DNA of 13,570 bases from Gyrodactylus bullatarudis (Eukaryota > Platyhelminthes > Monogenea > Gyrodactylidea > Gyrodactylidae): assembly GCA_012064415.1 (NCBI GenBank), contig SSNU01000438.1, positions 6,465 to 20,034 on the forward strand, given 5' to 3'. This document shows positions 1-7,142 of this stretch, piece by piece. Every line of letters starts with the position of its first letter. Position 1 is the stretch's first letter. Made by a program: the position numbers and the translations under genes. Below the pieces are notes generated by a model. It searched no databases. It saw only the letters and a list, made by a program, of their open reading frames with translations, and was not told the origin of the DNA.

Positions 1-345
1 AAGTGTAGCTTGATCAATTTAATCAAGTCCGAATTCTTCTCTCGCCTCATTGTTACAGAAGCCACCAAACAACGCAGGGTTTTGAACTGAAGAGAAATAA
101 GAGAATGGATAATTTACACCAACGATGAATTCATTTGAAGAGCCTATATCTCCCGATAATAGATTGGATATCTTAAGGATTTCACTTTTGAAATCGCAAT
201 ATCTGGAGACCTAATAGGACATTAAGACATGAGACATACATTAATCCCTTCGTCTGTTTCATTGGAAGAGGTGAGGAATGATTTCTCTTGCTTTAGCACA
301 TCATTTTTGCTTATTCAATTTCTATATTGTTTCTAGTACTGTTAT
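1..345. other. No gene recognised; flank of the LTR
   Basis: I see no convincing coding frame on either strand and no recognisable RNA gene or repeat. Composition is AT-rich with scattered stops. The stretch lies on the outer side of the putative minus-strand LTR that ends at 346, so it could be the DNA into which that element inserted, or part of another decayed element. A target-site duplication cannot be tested, because the other end of the LTR element is missing from the window. Confidence 0.5.
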
Positions 346-520
346 TGTTGAGTTTTTGGAAGAGACATTGAACACACGTTTTTAGGGTACTATAGAAGTT
401 ATATTTATTAAGGATTTAAACAATAATCTCTGAGACAAATTGTATAAAACATATTTGTTCAAAATAATATTTGGCTCGATTACAAATTAAAGTTAATTAT
501 TAGGATATTGCTTCTCAACA
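346..520 (-). repeat. Putative 175-bp LTR of a retrotransposon
   Basis: On the minus strand this segment begins TGTTGAG at 520 and ends CTCAACA at 346. This is a perfect 7-bp terminal inverted repeat with the TG...CA ends typical of LTRs. A polypurine tract abuts its start (minus strand 532-521), and a polyprotein reading frame ends just inside it, as expected for a 3' LTR. Reading along the minus strand, a TATA-like run lies near 450 and an AATAAA polyadenylation signal near 404-410, in the usual U3-to-R order. Only one copy is seen. The boundary at 346 rests on the inverted repeat alone, so the LTR could be longer. Confidence 0.6.
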
Positions 521-683
521 TCCCCCTTCTCTGAGACGAGGCGGCAACTGAGTCTTTCGGGTTGACTTCGGTCGTGTCGTCACTGGGGCTGGAGTTGGAC
601 GAGTTGGAGCCTTCGGAACTTGGGAATCCGGAGTAGGGATTTGTGAAATGATAGCGCTGGTAGTTGGTTTCGCAGGTTTGGAT
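515..683 (-). pseudogene. C-terminal tail of a retrotransposon polyprotein
   Basis: This minus-strand frame is open from about 680 to a TGA at 517-515. Its roughly 50 residues are rich in Pro, Thr, Arg and Lys (for example PTRPTPAPVTTRP followed by a basic stretch), the low-complexity basic tail commonly found after the integrase of Gypsy-type elements. The stop codon falls within the first six bases of the LTR, a common arrangement. The rest of the element is absent: beyond about 690 the sequence switches to an RT fragment on the opposite strand, so this is only the 3' end of a truncated element. Assignment to Gypsy rather than Copia is an inference. Confidence 0.5.
521..532 (-). other. Polypurine tract next to LTR
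   Basis: The minus strand reads AGAGAAGGGGGA immediately before the TGTTG start of the putative LTR. A purine run in this place is the plus-strand DNA priming site of LTR retrotransposons. It supports the minus-strand orientation and the LTR boundary at 520. Confidence 0.6.
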
Positions 684-698
684 GAAATAGGGATTTAT

Positions 699-1185
699 GA
701 CCTTCCGATAGGCATACCCGGCATTCTAACATACATGGATGACATTCTAGGATTTGCGAAAGACGATAAAGACCTAGAAATCAGGCTAACGCAACTGTTC
801 GAAAGACTAAACGAGTACGGCCTAAAAGCAAACAGAGAAAAGTAGATTCTTCGAAAAGGAGATAAAATTTTTAGGACACATAATAAACGAAGAGGGCCGA
901 AAACCGGATCCCAACAAAGTGGAATTCTTCAAAAGATGACAGCCCCAAATAACTGCAAAAAATTAATGTCCTTCATGGGCATGGCCACATACTACAGCTC
1001 ATACATGAGCGGAATACACCAATATACTCCCGAGCTAACATAATTATAACGAAAAAATACATTTGTAAGGGAAAAACATCACCAGACAGCCTTCGAGAAA
1101 ATCAAAGACCTAATTTCTGAAGATACCATGCTAGCACACTTCCAAAAGAAATAGTTAAATTCAAAATAATGATTTCAACACAAAT
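699..1185 (+). pseudogene. Gypsy-type RT/RNase H fragment
   Basis: The plus strand encodes a broken piece of LTR-retrotransposon pol. It starts in the RT palm with YMDD (732-743), the catalytic aspartate pair of motif C. RT thumb follows, with the recognisable 'G-H-I-I-N-E-E-G-R-K-P-D-P-N-K-V' segment near 875-920 and the connection segment with MATYYSSYM near 980-1005. The beginning of RNase H follows at about 1075-1145. A stop at 843-845, frameshifts near 865, 935 and 1040, and other stops break it. There is no RT N-terminus and no integrase, so it is truncated at both ends. It lies head to head with the minus-strand tail before it and is followed by a non-LTR endonuclease, so both junctions are rearrangement or insertion points. 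It differs in sequence from the larger Gypsy element at 2735-8051. Confidence 0.8.
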
Positions 1186-1678
1186 CAGCCTCATACTAAT
1201 GAGTCTAGATTAATGAATACTAATCATAATCACAATTCTCTATCTCAACCAACTAATTCTGTCAACTCTCTCATTTTAAACCCACCGCCTAATATCAATG
1301 CGAGTTCACGCAACTAGTATTAGTACCATAAATAATAATCCTTTTTTATCTAAATCTACTACTATCACTTTCTTTTTACAAAATATAAGATCTCTACTTT
1401 CTGTATTTTTTCTCTTAAAAAGTTTTATTCTTAGTACACAATATGATCTTTACTGTTTCACTGAGACATGGCTACATGCATCTCATTCTGACTATTGTCT
1501 TCATTTAGAAGGCTATAAATTTATTAGATCTGATAGAATTGGTGATAAACATGGTGGAGTTAAATCTTCATATTATTATTTTTTAAAGACACTTTCAACC
1601 TTACATCATCTAATACCTCTTCATTTAACAAAAATGAGCTCTTAAACTGTGTTATTAAACTGTCTGACACAAAAATAA

Positions 1679-1861
1679 TAAATATAATCCTAGTTTATAA
1701 AAGACCTAATGATAAATTGACAAGTCTGGTTCACATGAAATTCGAAAAGGATTACTTGTATTTTTAGTTGATTTAAACAATAAAGTATTATAAATCATAA
1801 GTGTTTGTTTGTCTACCAAAATCTTTCAATAAATAAATAAATAAACTGTTCCAATGAATCA
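1679..1861. repeat. 183-bp repeat, copy 1 (partner at 12164-12345)
   Basis: This segment matches 12164-12345 in direct orientation with two substitutions and one single-base length difference, about 98% identity by eye. It begins in the endonuclease coding sequence, passes through about 135 bp of non-coding sequence with an AATAAA signal and an (AATA)n tract, and ends about 17 bp into resumed endonuclease sequence. The middle part therefore looks like the 3' end of another retroelement inserted in the endonuclease, and the repeat unit is that composite. Confidence 0.85.
1829..1845 (+). repeat. (AATA)n tail of a nested insertion
   Basis: About four tandem AATA units follow a possible polyadenylation signal (AATAAA near 1779). 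A simple-repeat tail of this kind marks the 3' end of many non-LTR elements and of the SINEs they mobilise. It sits exactly where the endonuclease frame is interrupted. The left edge of the insertion, about 1712, is not sharply defined, and no clear target-site duplication is visible. Confidence 0.45.
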
Positions 1862-2211
1862 CCTAATAATACAACCACTGACGACTTCATCCTAATGAGT
1901 CATTGATGATATAATTGATAGATATATGGAGACTGAACTTATCATACTTGGTGATCTCAATCTTCCACATTAAGACTGGAATCATCCCAAGACTCATATT
2001 TATTTAATTTAGTAAAGATCACTTAGGAGTTTTTGCCAAATTAACCTTTTCTAATGTCGAAATCTTTAAACATAAAACTAACACCAACAAATACTTCGAG
2101 TTTACAGATTTTAACATGATAAAAGCTGTCTCGAATATTAATGAAAACCTACTAAATGCTAGTAATTTTCTTGAACAATATACCAGAATTTACTCGTTGT
2201 CTACCATTTTC

Positions 2212-2442
2212 TCATAAGCATTTACCATTTTCCTTTCCCATTTTTAACACTAGTTTCATATCGTCTGCGTATTTAAATAATTTTACATTTTCTGTTTCTT
2301 TTACCATGGATACAGCGAGAGTGAAGAGGAGGGGGCCTACTCTACTCCCTTGTGGTACCCCCGATTTTATTTTTACACTCTTAGATGATACTCCATTCAT
2401 GGTAACATATTGCTGGCCTAACCTAATTTTGAGTACTTGATG
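2212..2442 (-). pseudogene. Non-LTR RT fragment (motifs B and C)
   Basis: The minus strand encodes about 75 residues of reverse transcriptase. A segment with QQYVTMNGVSSK leads into the motif B sequence SGVPQGSRVGPLLF and then the catalytic motif C KYADDMKLV. The B-to-C spacing is short, and the Arg after QGS matches the other non-LTR RT at 5599-6496, so both probably belong to the same clade. The frame is open from about 2400 to a stop at 2212. Both ends are cut: at about 2205 it abuts the plus-strand endonuclease fragment, and upstream of about 2442 nothing recognisable continues. Motif C keeps both aspartates. Confidence 0.8.
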
Positions 2443-2734
2443 CGAATTTTCTGATGCTCAGAATTCAGTGTTCAAACAAAGTTTCTTTGTTAATTCAAAC
2501 ATTTAGCTCTTTTTCAAGCCCAAGTTTGTTAATGTAAGTAAAATATTAGTAAAGATACAGCATTTCAAAAAAATTATCTCGAAAAATAATTTAATGGCCT
2601 CTGGCGGCCGTAAAGAAAATTTGAGAAAAAAAATGAAGGGCACCATGAGAATCAGCGTGAAAAACTGAACAAGATATCAGTTGTGAGGGCCGAGATACCA
2701 CCCCTTCTTCTGATGAGGGTATTTCCAGACTTTC
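2443..2734. other. AT-rich spacer; possible 3' end of the Gypsy element
   Basis: There is no clear gene. The part nearest 2735 could hold a short additional tail of the Gypsy polyprotein in a shifted minus-strand frame, with 'LEIPSSEEGVVSRP'-like residues to about 2680. It could also hold the start of its LTR, but I cannot identify TG...CA ends or a second LTR copy. The rest is AT-rich apart from a short GC-rich motif near 2600. Confidence 0.3.
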
Positions 2735-4099
2735 AGTTAATTCTTATTGGCAGGCCTGATATGTTGGAGATGTCCTGTAATAATTCTACCATCCCTGGTT
2801 TTTATTTTGTAAATTTGCCCCGTACGCTCCAAAGTCTGACCAAGTTCGAAGGCTTCTTTTGCACTTCTTGGTAATATACAATGAACGATCCAAAACTGTA
2901 CGGATTGATTCTTTTTTAGGCAATAATGTATCAATTTTCGTTCTAACTACTCTGTTGTACATTATATCTGCAGGACTCTTGCCTGAATCTAATCGAGGGC
3001 AATATCGATACGTGTAGAGAAATTTCTGAATTTCTTCATGATTGACTGAGTTCTCTTAAATATATCCACGAATTTTTCAGTTTGACCATTATAACTGGGA
3101 TGATAAGGAGGAGCAAGTAAATGAGATACGTTGTTCTCATGACAGAATTTTTTGAAACTTTTTGATGTAAACGCAGTTCCATTATCACTAATAGTTTTTG
3201 GATATCCAAATCGTGTAATGAGTCTTCATGACAAAATGGCTATCTGGAGTTTTTGTCATAGCTATTTCCGGCCACTTAGAATGAGAATCAATAAGGAGGA
3301 GGAAAAATCTTCCGTCAATTGGTCCAGCGAAATCGATATGTAAACGCTCCCAACATTCTGTAGTTGCTGGCCTAGATTTCGGCTCTAACTTTTCTGTTGA
3401 ACATGCATTTCGCTGATAATTTGAACAATTTTTAACATAATTTTCGATTTCAATTGTAATTCCTGGCCAAAATACTTTTAATCTTGCTAAATTTTTCATA
3501 CGAGAAATTCCGAATTGTGAAGCTCAGCCAGTTTGTTTTTCCTCAGAAGGTACGGAATAACAACCTTATCATTCAGAATTATACAACCATCTACGATTGA
3601 TAAGTTATATTGCTCGTGCTTAAATAATTTCAGATCACCTTTACAATCTGCAGGAAAATCTTGCTGGAGATAAGTTACTACTTGAGATAATATTTCGTCT
3701 TTATGAGTTTCTCTGCTAATTTGATCAACACTCAAATCTGTTTCTTGATTTTGTTTTTAATATTATTAAAGGCTCTTTCACACTCATTATCCCATTTGAA
3801 AAAACAATCATTTACTATCATCTTGTTCAAAGGTTGTCGGAACTCATGTAGATTTGGAATATATGGTGAATAGTAAGTAGCAAAACCTAAGAATGATTGA
3901 AGTTCCTTCTTGCATTTCGGTGGCCTTATCTTCATCAAATCTTCTACCTTGGCTGGATCAGGTTTTCGACCCTCGGCAGAAACGATTGACCCCAAAAATT
4001 TTATTTCAGTCTTTTGTAACTACGGTGATAGTTTTCTCTTTCAGAACTTCTTTGGATGATGCAGTAATGGAAATGTCGTCAAGATAACAGATTGTGTCA
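2735..4099 (-). pseudogene. Gypsy element, distal half: RT end and integrase
   Basis: This is the downstream half of pol from a minus-strand Gypsy element whose upstream half lies at 6505-8051. In order along the minus strand: RT motif C YLDD (4086-4075); RT thumb and connection (3995-3732, with FLGFATYYSPYIPNL); a linker (3735-3496); a defective HHCC finger in which the second His is lost to a frameshift and the last Cys is Tyr (NCSNYQ); and the integrase core. The core has its first Asp in HIDFAGP (3334-3332), its second in a DNG motif (3186-3184) and Glu at 3078-3076, giving the expected D,D35E spacing. The integrase C-terminus follows (2934-2737). RNase H is missing: the connection jumps to the linker at about 3732. 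Frameshifts occur near 4010, 3505, 3235 and 3040. Confidence 0.85.
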
Positions 4100-4107
4100 A
4101 TAAATTC
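4100..4107 (+). repeat. Target-site duplication, left copy
   Basis: ATAAATTC (GAATTTAT on the minus strand) occurs here and again at 6497-6504. It sits exactly where the two halves of the Gypsy RT frame break. Each half encodes the same short Glu-Phe-Ile stretch at the break, as expected if the 8 bp were duplicated when the intervening 2389 bp inserted. Confidence 0.65.
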
Positions 4108-4170
4108 GGTAGGACTGGAGCAAACCTCACAACTTTCCGTCAGGGTAGAGGGGAATATATCGTATATGCG

Positions 4171-4227
4171 TGTATATGCGAGGGTATATATGCGCGATAA
4201 TTTATTATTTATTTTCGTCAACCATAT
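4171..4227 (+). repeat. Merlin terminal inverted repeat, left
   Basis: It begins TGTATATGCG and contains GGGTATATATGCGCGATAAT. The reverse complement of 5542-5598 matches it at 55 of 57 positions, the two mismatches being adjacent (bases 10 and 11). The transposase stop codon (4220-4218) lies inside this repeat. Confidence 0.85.
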
Positions 4228-4697
4228 TGTAAAAAGATGCAAACAAACTGTCTTTCAGGGAGTCGACTTGGCTTGACATATGATTTTATATTACGCCTCA
4301 ACTCTCGCCAAACTCTCTCGATGGTGTTAGTATGGGCTCCAGTAATTGGGTCTTTAAACCCTCTCTTATGGTTAAGTGTAAGGTGGTTAAAAGGAATACC
4401 ACGATAAACTCTCCATTCGTCAGTTATCACCGTTGTTCCTGGAGCAACATTTCCTAGCACGAATCTATGGATGTTCACCTTGGTTCTTGTGAACATGACC
4501 TGTAGACGAATCTGTCTTGTCTGTCTACAGATAGCACCGACAATCCAAAAGCGTTGGTATCCAAGAATTCGACCTCGATACTTTCTCTTGAAAAAGTGGC
4601 ATTCATCTATTTCAACAGTACACCCAGGACTTCCTAATTTTCCTCGATAACCATTGAAGTCCAGCATACGACTTTCAAAAATTTTGTTGAACCTCAA
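4218..4697 (-). pseudogene. Merlin transposase, catalytic DDE half
   Basis: This is the RNase H-fold domain of an ISXO2-like transposase, which cuts and joins the element ends in the nucleus. It is a 159-residue frame. The catalytic residues are all present: Asp31 in TVEIDECHF, Asp93 in VITDEWRVY, and Glu127 in AHTNTIERVW, with 33 residues between the last two. The DPITGAHTNTIE segment is highly characteristic of Merlin. The C-terminus runs to a stop inside the left inverted repeat, so this half is complete at its 3' end. It begins in a different frame from the N-terminal half, overlapping it by 4 bp at 4694-4697. At least one frameshift, probably two, breaks the helical linker between zinc ribbon and DDE domain, so the gene is disabled as it stands. 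Confidence 0.85.
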
Positions 4698-5044
4698 GAC
4701 GGTGTGGACATCGACACATACATTCTCAGCGGTCTAGCATTGAATGAGTGATGAAGTTGAATGCAAGATTTAGGACTTGCTTCATTGATATTTTCATTCC
4801 TGAAATAAAATTGAATATTTTTGAACTTGCTGTAAAATATAGAATTGAAATATTGAGACTGCCTTGCTCTACATCGTATACACCCGTGTACCCAGGTTTT
4901 CCGGATCTTAGGAACCATAATTCCATCACACTTTGTACAGGGTATAGGGCCATAATTTATAAGGGAATATCTTTTAGCAAGCTCGAACGCGTCGTCATCA
5001 GATTGAATCTTAAGCTGATCAATACTTCTGAGTGGCTGTTGCAT
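4694..5044 (-). pseudogene. Merlin transposase, N-terminal zinc-ribbon half
   Basis: This is the N-terminal 116-residue frame of the same transposase, starting at an ATG at 5044. A zinc ribbon is formed by CTKC (Cys36, Cys39) and CIRC (Cys55, Cys58), followed by RARQS, the usual lead into the linker of ISXO2-like proteins. From about residue 65 the better match to the family lies in a neighbouring frame (the region also readable at 4953-4726), and after 4740 in a third frame leading into the DDE half. The last 30 or so residues of this frame are therefore out-of-frame sequence. It is likely the DNA-binding part of the protein. Confidence 0.75.
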
Positions 5045-5541
5045 TATGTTATGAGGTTGAGTTCAACTCGTGCATATTTATAAATTTCGAAGGGATTAAC
5101 TCAGAAATTAGATTGGCTGAAATCTGTAATAGATCCAAATAGGTTCATGGACTATTTAACACCTTTGAATTCGGCTTAATAAAAATCTGAATATTCTGTA
5201 ACAGTTTATGCTGTTATCATTATTCATGCAGGATTAATTAAATAAATTAATGTATAGAATTTATCAAAAAATTAATCATAGGTCTGGACTGAATTTTATT
5301 TCAATCAATCTGACAAACATTTAAGAATTGAATGAGCATTTAAATTATTTATTATTATTAACCTAAACCATTGCTGAGATATTTATTAATTTAAGATTAA
5401 TAAATAATTCTAATATTATATCAACCAAAAGTGTCTTTCATTGAAATCAGCTTTTAAAAAGCTACAATTTGATGGGTCGTTTGTTGCTCTACTATGTTCA
5501 GAAGCTACTTTATTAAAGCTTGAAGTTATTGGTATTTTCAT
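5045..5541. other. Non-coding interior of Merlin, upstream of transposase
   Basis: This is about 500 bp of very AT-rich sequence between the transposase start and the right inverted repeat. I see no open frame of interest. As the 5' side of the transposase gene it would contain its promoter, but no element can be named from sequence alone. Confidence 0.5.
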
Positions 5542-5598
5542 ATATGGTTGACGAAAATAAATAATAAATTATCGCGCATATATACCCCGGCATATACA
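5542..5598 (-). repeat. Merlin terminal inverted repeat, right
   Basis: This is the inverted partner of 4171-4227. The non-LTR coding frame arriving from higher coordinates runs into this repeat and ends at 5538, so the last 18 or so codons of that open frame are transposon sequence, not part of the retroelement protein. Confidence 0.85.
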
Positions 5599-6496
5599 AA
5601 GTAATTGTAATAATCAAAAGTTCTCCAAAAATATATAGAGATCTTTTTTCTAGGTGTCAATCGATCAAAAAAATACAATGCTTTCAAAGGATTATTTACA
5701 GGTCTTTTTAATTTAACATTGTTCCTTAAAATTCTTCGATTAAATTTCGCATTCCATAATGAACAAATATTATCTTTGGCAAGTTTAAGACTTCTATAAT
5801 TTCTACGATGCCTGAGTAATTTTAACTTGTCAAAATAATTGAGATCATTACATAGTCTTAAGAATTTCTTTTGAATAACATCTAGGATGAATGAAGTAGA
5901 CAAGGATGATGGATTCCAAATAGAAGAACAGTATTTCACTGTAGTTCGAGCATAGATCTTGTAGAGCATTAGTTTCATTTGGGTTGATTTAGCTATCCTA
6001 TGTATATGAAGAGTTCTCGCTGCAAAAAGGTTGCCAATGTTCTTAATGTAATTATCAAAGCACAAGTCATATTCTAGACCAAGATCACGAACAAGGAATT
6101 TTCTTTTAAAAATGGAATAATAGTGATAATCATCAGCAAAATTAATATTCAAATTAGCGGAGGGATTTTTAAAGGGAATGAAAATAAAGCTTTTATCAAA
6201 ATTTATCTTGAGCGAGGTGTCAAGCTCGTCGATAAGGAAATAAAGCTATTTACAATATGTTCATCAATAATATTGTCAGAAAAAGAAAAGCAGATTTTTA
6301 AATCATCAGCAAATTTAAACAATTTTAAGTTTGAGTTATTCGATTGAATTTTAGAAAAAATCAAGTTAAATAAAAAAGGTCCAATCCGGCTACCTTGAGG
6401 TACTCCAGATGTAATATCAACAGTTGGGGAAGATTTATCATACAACATTACATACTGAGATCTGCATGAAAGGAATAAGTAGATGACATTTAAAAG
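5599..6496 (-). pseudogene. Non-LTR RT and C-terminal domain (Jockey/CR1-like)
   Basis: This is the 3' part of ORF2 of a non-LTR retrotransposon, beginning directly inside RT at the target-site duplication. Motif B SGVPQGSRIGPFLF lies near 6410-6370 and motif C KLFKFADDLKI near 6335-6290, with both catalytic aspartates present. A frameshift lies near 6225-6245. A second frame then carries RT thumb and C-terminal sequence to 5600, including FLVRDLGLEYD (6095-6065), KLMLYKIYARTTVKYCSSIW (about 5980-5920) and VIQKKFLRLCNDL (about 5885-5845), the usual order for this family. The open stretch of about 200 codons ends by running into the Merlin inverted repeat. There is no endonuclease: the element is 5'-truncated. 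The compact B-to-C spacing and QGSR signature match the RT at 2212-2442. Confidence 0.85.
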
Positions 6497-6504
6497 ATAA
6501 ATTC
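6497..6504 (+). repeat. Target-site duplication, right copy
   Basis: This is the second ATAAATTC, pairing with 4100-4107. On its high-coordinate side the Gypsy RT frame is intact; on its low-coordinate side the frame changes at once to non-LTR RT. Confidence 0.65.
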
Positions 6505-7142
6505 ATTCAAAATATTATCCATAAGTTGTTGAAAAATACCTGGAGCTGTTTTGATGCCATATGGAAGTCTTGAACATTTGTAAAGACCCCACGGAGTATT
6601 TATAGACAAAAATTCTTGACTATCAGAATCCATTTCAGTGTTAGTATAAGCATCTTTCAAATCCAATGTGGTAAAATACTTAGGGTTTCAGTTTAAAAAA
6701 TAATTCTTCCATATTTGGAATTTTGTAACTTGATGGTTCAATTGCCTCATTCAGACCAGTTGAAAAATCAGCACAAATTCGAATTGCCCCATTTTTCTTC
6801 TTTACAACCATGATTGGTGCTGCCCAATTGGAGAAATCAATTTTCTTGATAAACCTATTCTGTACTATTTTCTCGATGGCCATGCGTACATCTTCTATAG
6901 CTATTGGAATTCGGGCTTTCCTAAATATTGGTATCCTCCCGTCTTTTATTTGTACTGTAGCTTGAAAATCAGGAACTTTGCCCGTGGTTTGATCATTCAA
7001 CATTGTATGATGGGAATTTCAATATTGTAATTTAAATATTGTAATGGGAATTTCCTCTTGTTTAAAGGATTGTATCATGTTTCTTTCACATACATTCATG
7101 AGTTTTTGGCTGTTAACCACATAAAAATCGATTGTTAAAGTC
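6505..7142 (-). pseudogene. Gypsy element, proximal half: RT fingers and palm
   Basis: This is the upstream part of the RT whose downstream part is at 2735-4099. A protease-to-RT linker occupies about 7142-7010. The RT begins near 7003, with RKARIPIAIEDV (fingers), then SNWAAPIMVVKKKNGAIRIC, then STGLNEAIEPSSYKIPNMEE. A one-base shift near 6680 leads to motif A LDLKDAY (6663-6643), whose Asp is a catalytic metal ligand. NTPWGLYKCSRLPYGIKTAP follows (about 6605-6545), ending at the target duplication at 6504-6497. The SRLPYGIKTAP stretch places it among Gypsy/Metaviridae RTs. It is interrupted by the nested insertion just before motif C and by frameshifts at about 7010 and 6680. Confidence 0.88.

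Larger units (their letters stand above)
1200..2205 (+). pseudogene. Non-LTR retrotransposon endonuclease (EEP) domain, broken
   Basis: This is the start of ORF2 of a Jockey/CR1-like element: an apurinic-type endonuclease that nicks target DNA for target-primed reverse transcription. In order, I see an Asn-rich leader (about 1210-1300), FFLQNIRSL (about 1370-1395), the catalytic glutamate motif CFTETWL (Glu at 1463-1465), and a GGV turn near 1553-1562. INIILVYKRPN follows at about 1680-1708, then LIILGDLNLPH with its active-site Asp at 1953-1955, then FxFTDFN-like sequence near 2098-2120. The domain passes through three frames: frame 2 to about 1640, frame 1 to about 1712, frame 0 after 1850. 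It has a TAA at 1971-1973. Between the second and third parts sits foreign sequence ending in an AATA repeat. No RT follows on this strand, so the element is cut at about 2205. Confidence 0.75.
4171..5598 (-). mobile_element. Merlin-type (ISXO2-like) DNA transposon
   Basis: This element of about 1.43 kb has 57-bp terminal inverted repeats (4171-4227 and 5542-5598) matching at 55 of 57 positions, around a minus-strand transposase of the ISXO2/Merlin DDE family. Merlin elements normally make 8-9-bp target duplications. None is visible at these ends, so the true termini may differ by a few bases or the duplication has decayed. The left end has an extra 10-bp near-duplication just outside the repeat (4161-4180). 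The interval 5045-5541 between transposase and right repeat is AT-rich and non-coding. It interrupts the 3' end of a non-LTR element that itself interrupts a Gypsy element. Confidence 0.8.
4108..6496 (-). mobile_element. Nested insertion in Gypsy: truncated non-LTR element carrying Merlin
   Basis: This 2389-bp block separates the two halves of a Gypsy RT and is bounded by an 8-bp direct repeat. Its high-coordinate end opens directly in non-LTR RT coding sequence on the minus strand, as in a 5'-truncated target-primed insertion. The Merlin transposon at 4171-5598 lies inside it, leaving about 63 bp (4108-4170) as the presumed 3' end of the non-LTR element. No poly(A) or simple-repeat tail is visible at 4108, which is a weakness of this reading. 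Alternatively, several events may have combined here. Confidence 0.6.

Noticed and set aside
648..845. 65-residue frame starting at the ATG at 648 as an independent gene
   Set aside because: The first 15 or so residues are antisense to the polyprotein tail of the LTR element. Only the part from about 699 matches RT, so the ATG is incidental.
1829..1845. AATA tract as a CRISPR or satellite array
   Set aside because: It has only about four 4-bp units and sits at the end of an insertion, so it fits a retroelement tail.
1200..2442. The plus-strand endonuclease and the adjoining minus-strand RT as one element inverted by twin priming
   Set aside because: Twin priming inverts the 5' part and places it on the far side of the 3' part. 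Here the order is sense 5' part followed by antisense 3' part, which does not fit. Two separate fragments is simpler.
4748..5083. 111-codon plus-strand frame
   Set aside because: It is antisense to the Merlin zinc-ribbon half, which carries recognisable cysteine motifs. The plus-strand translation resembles nothing.
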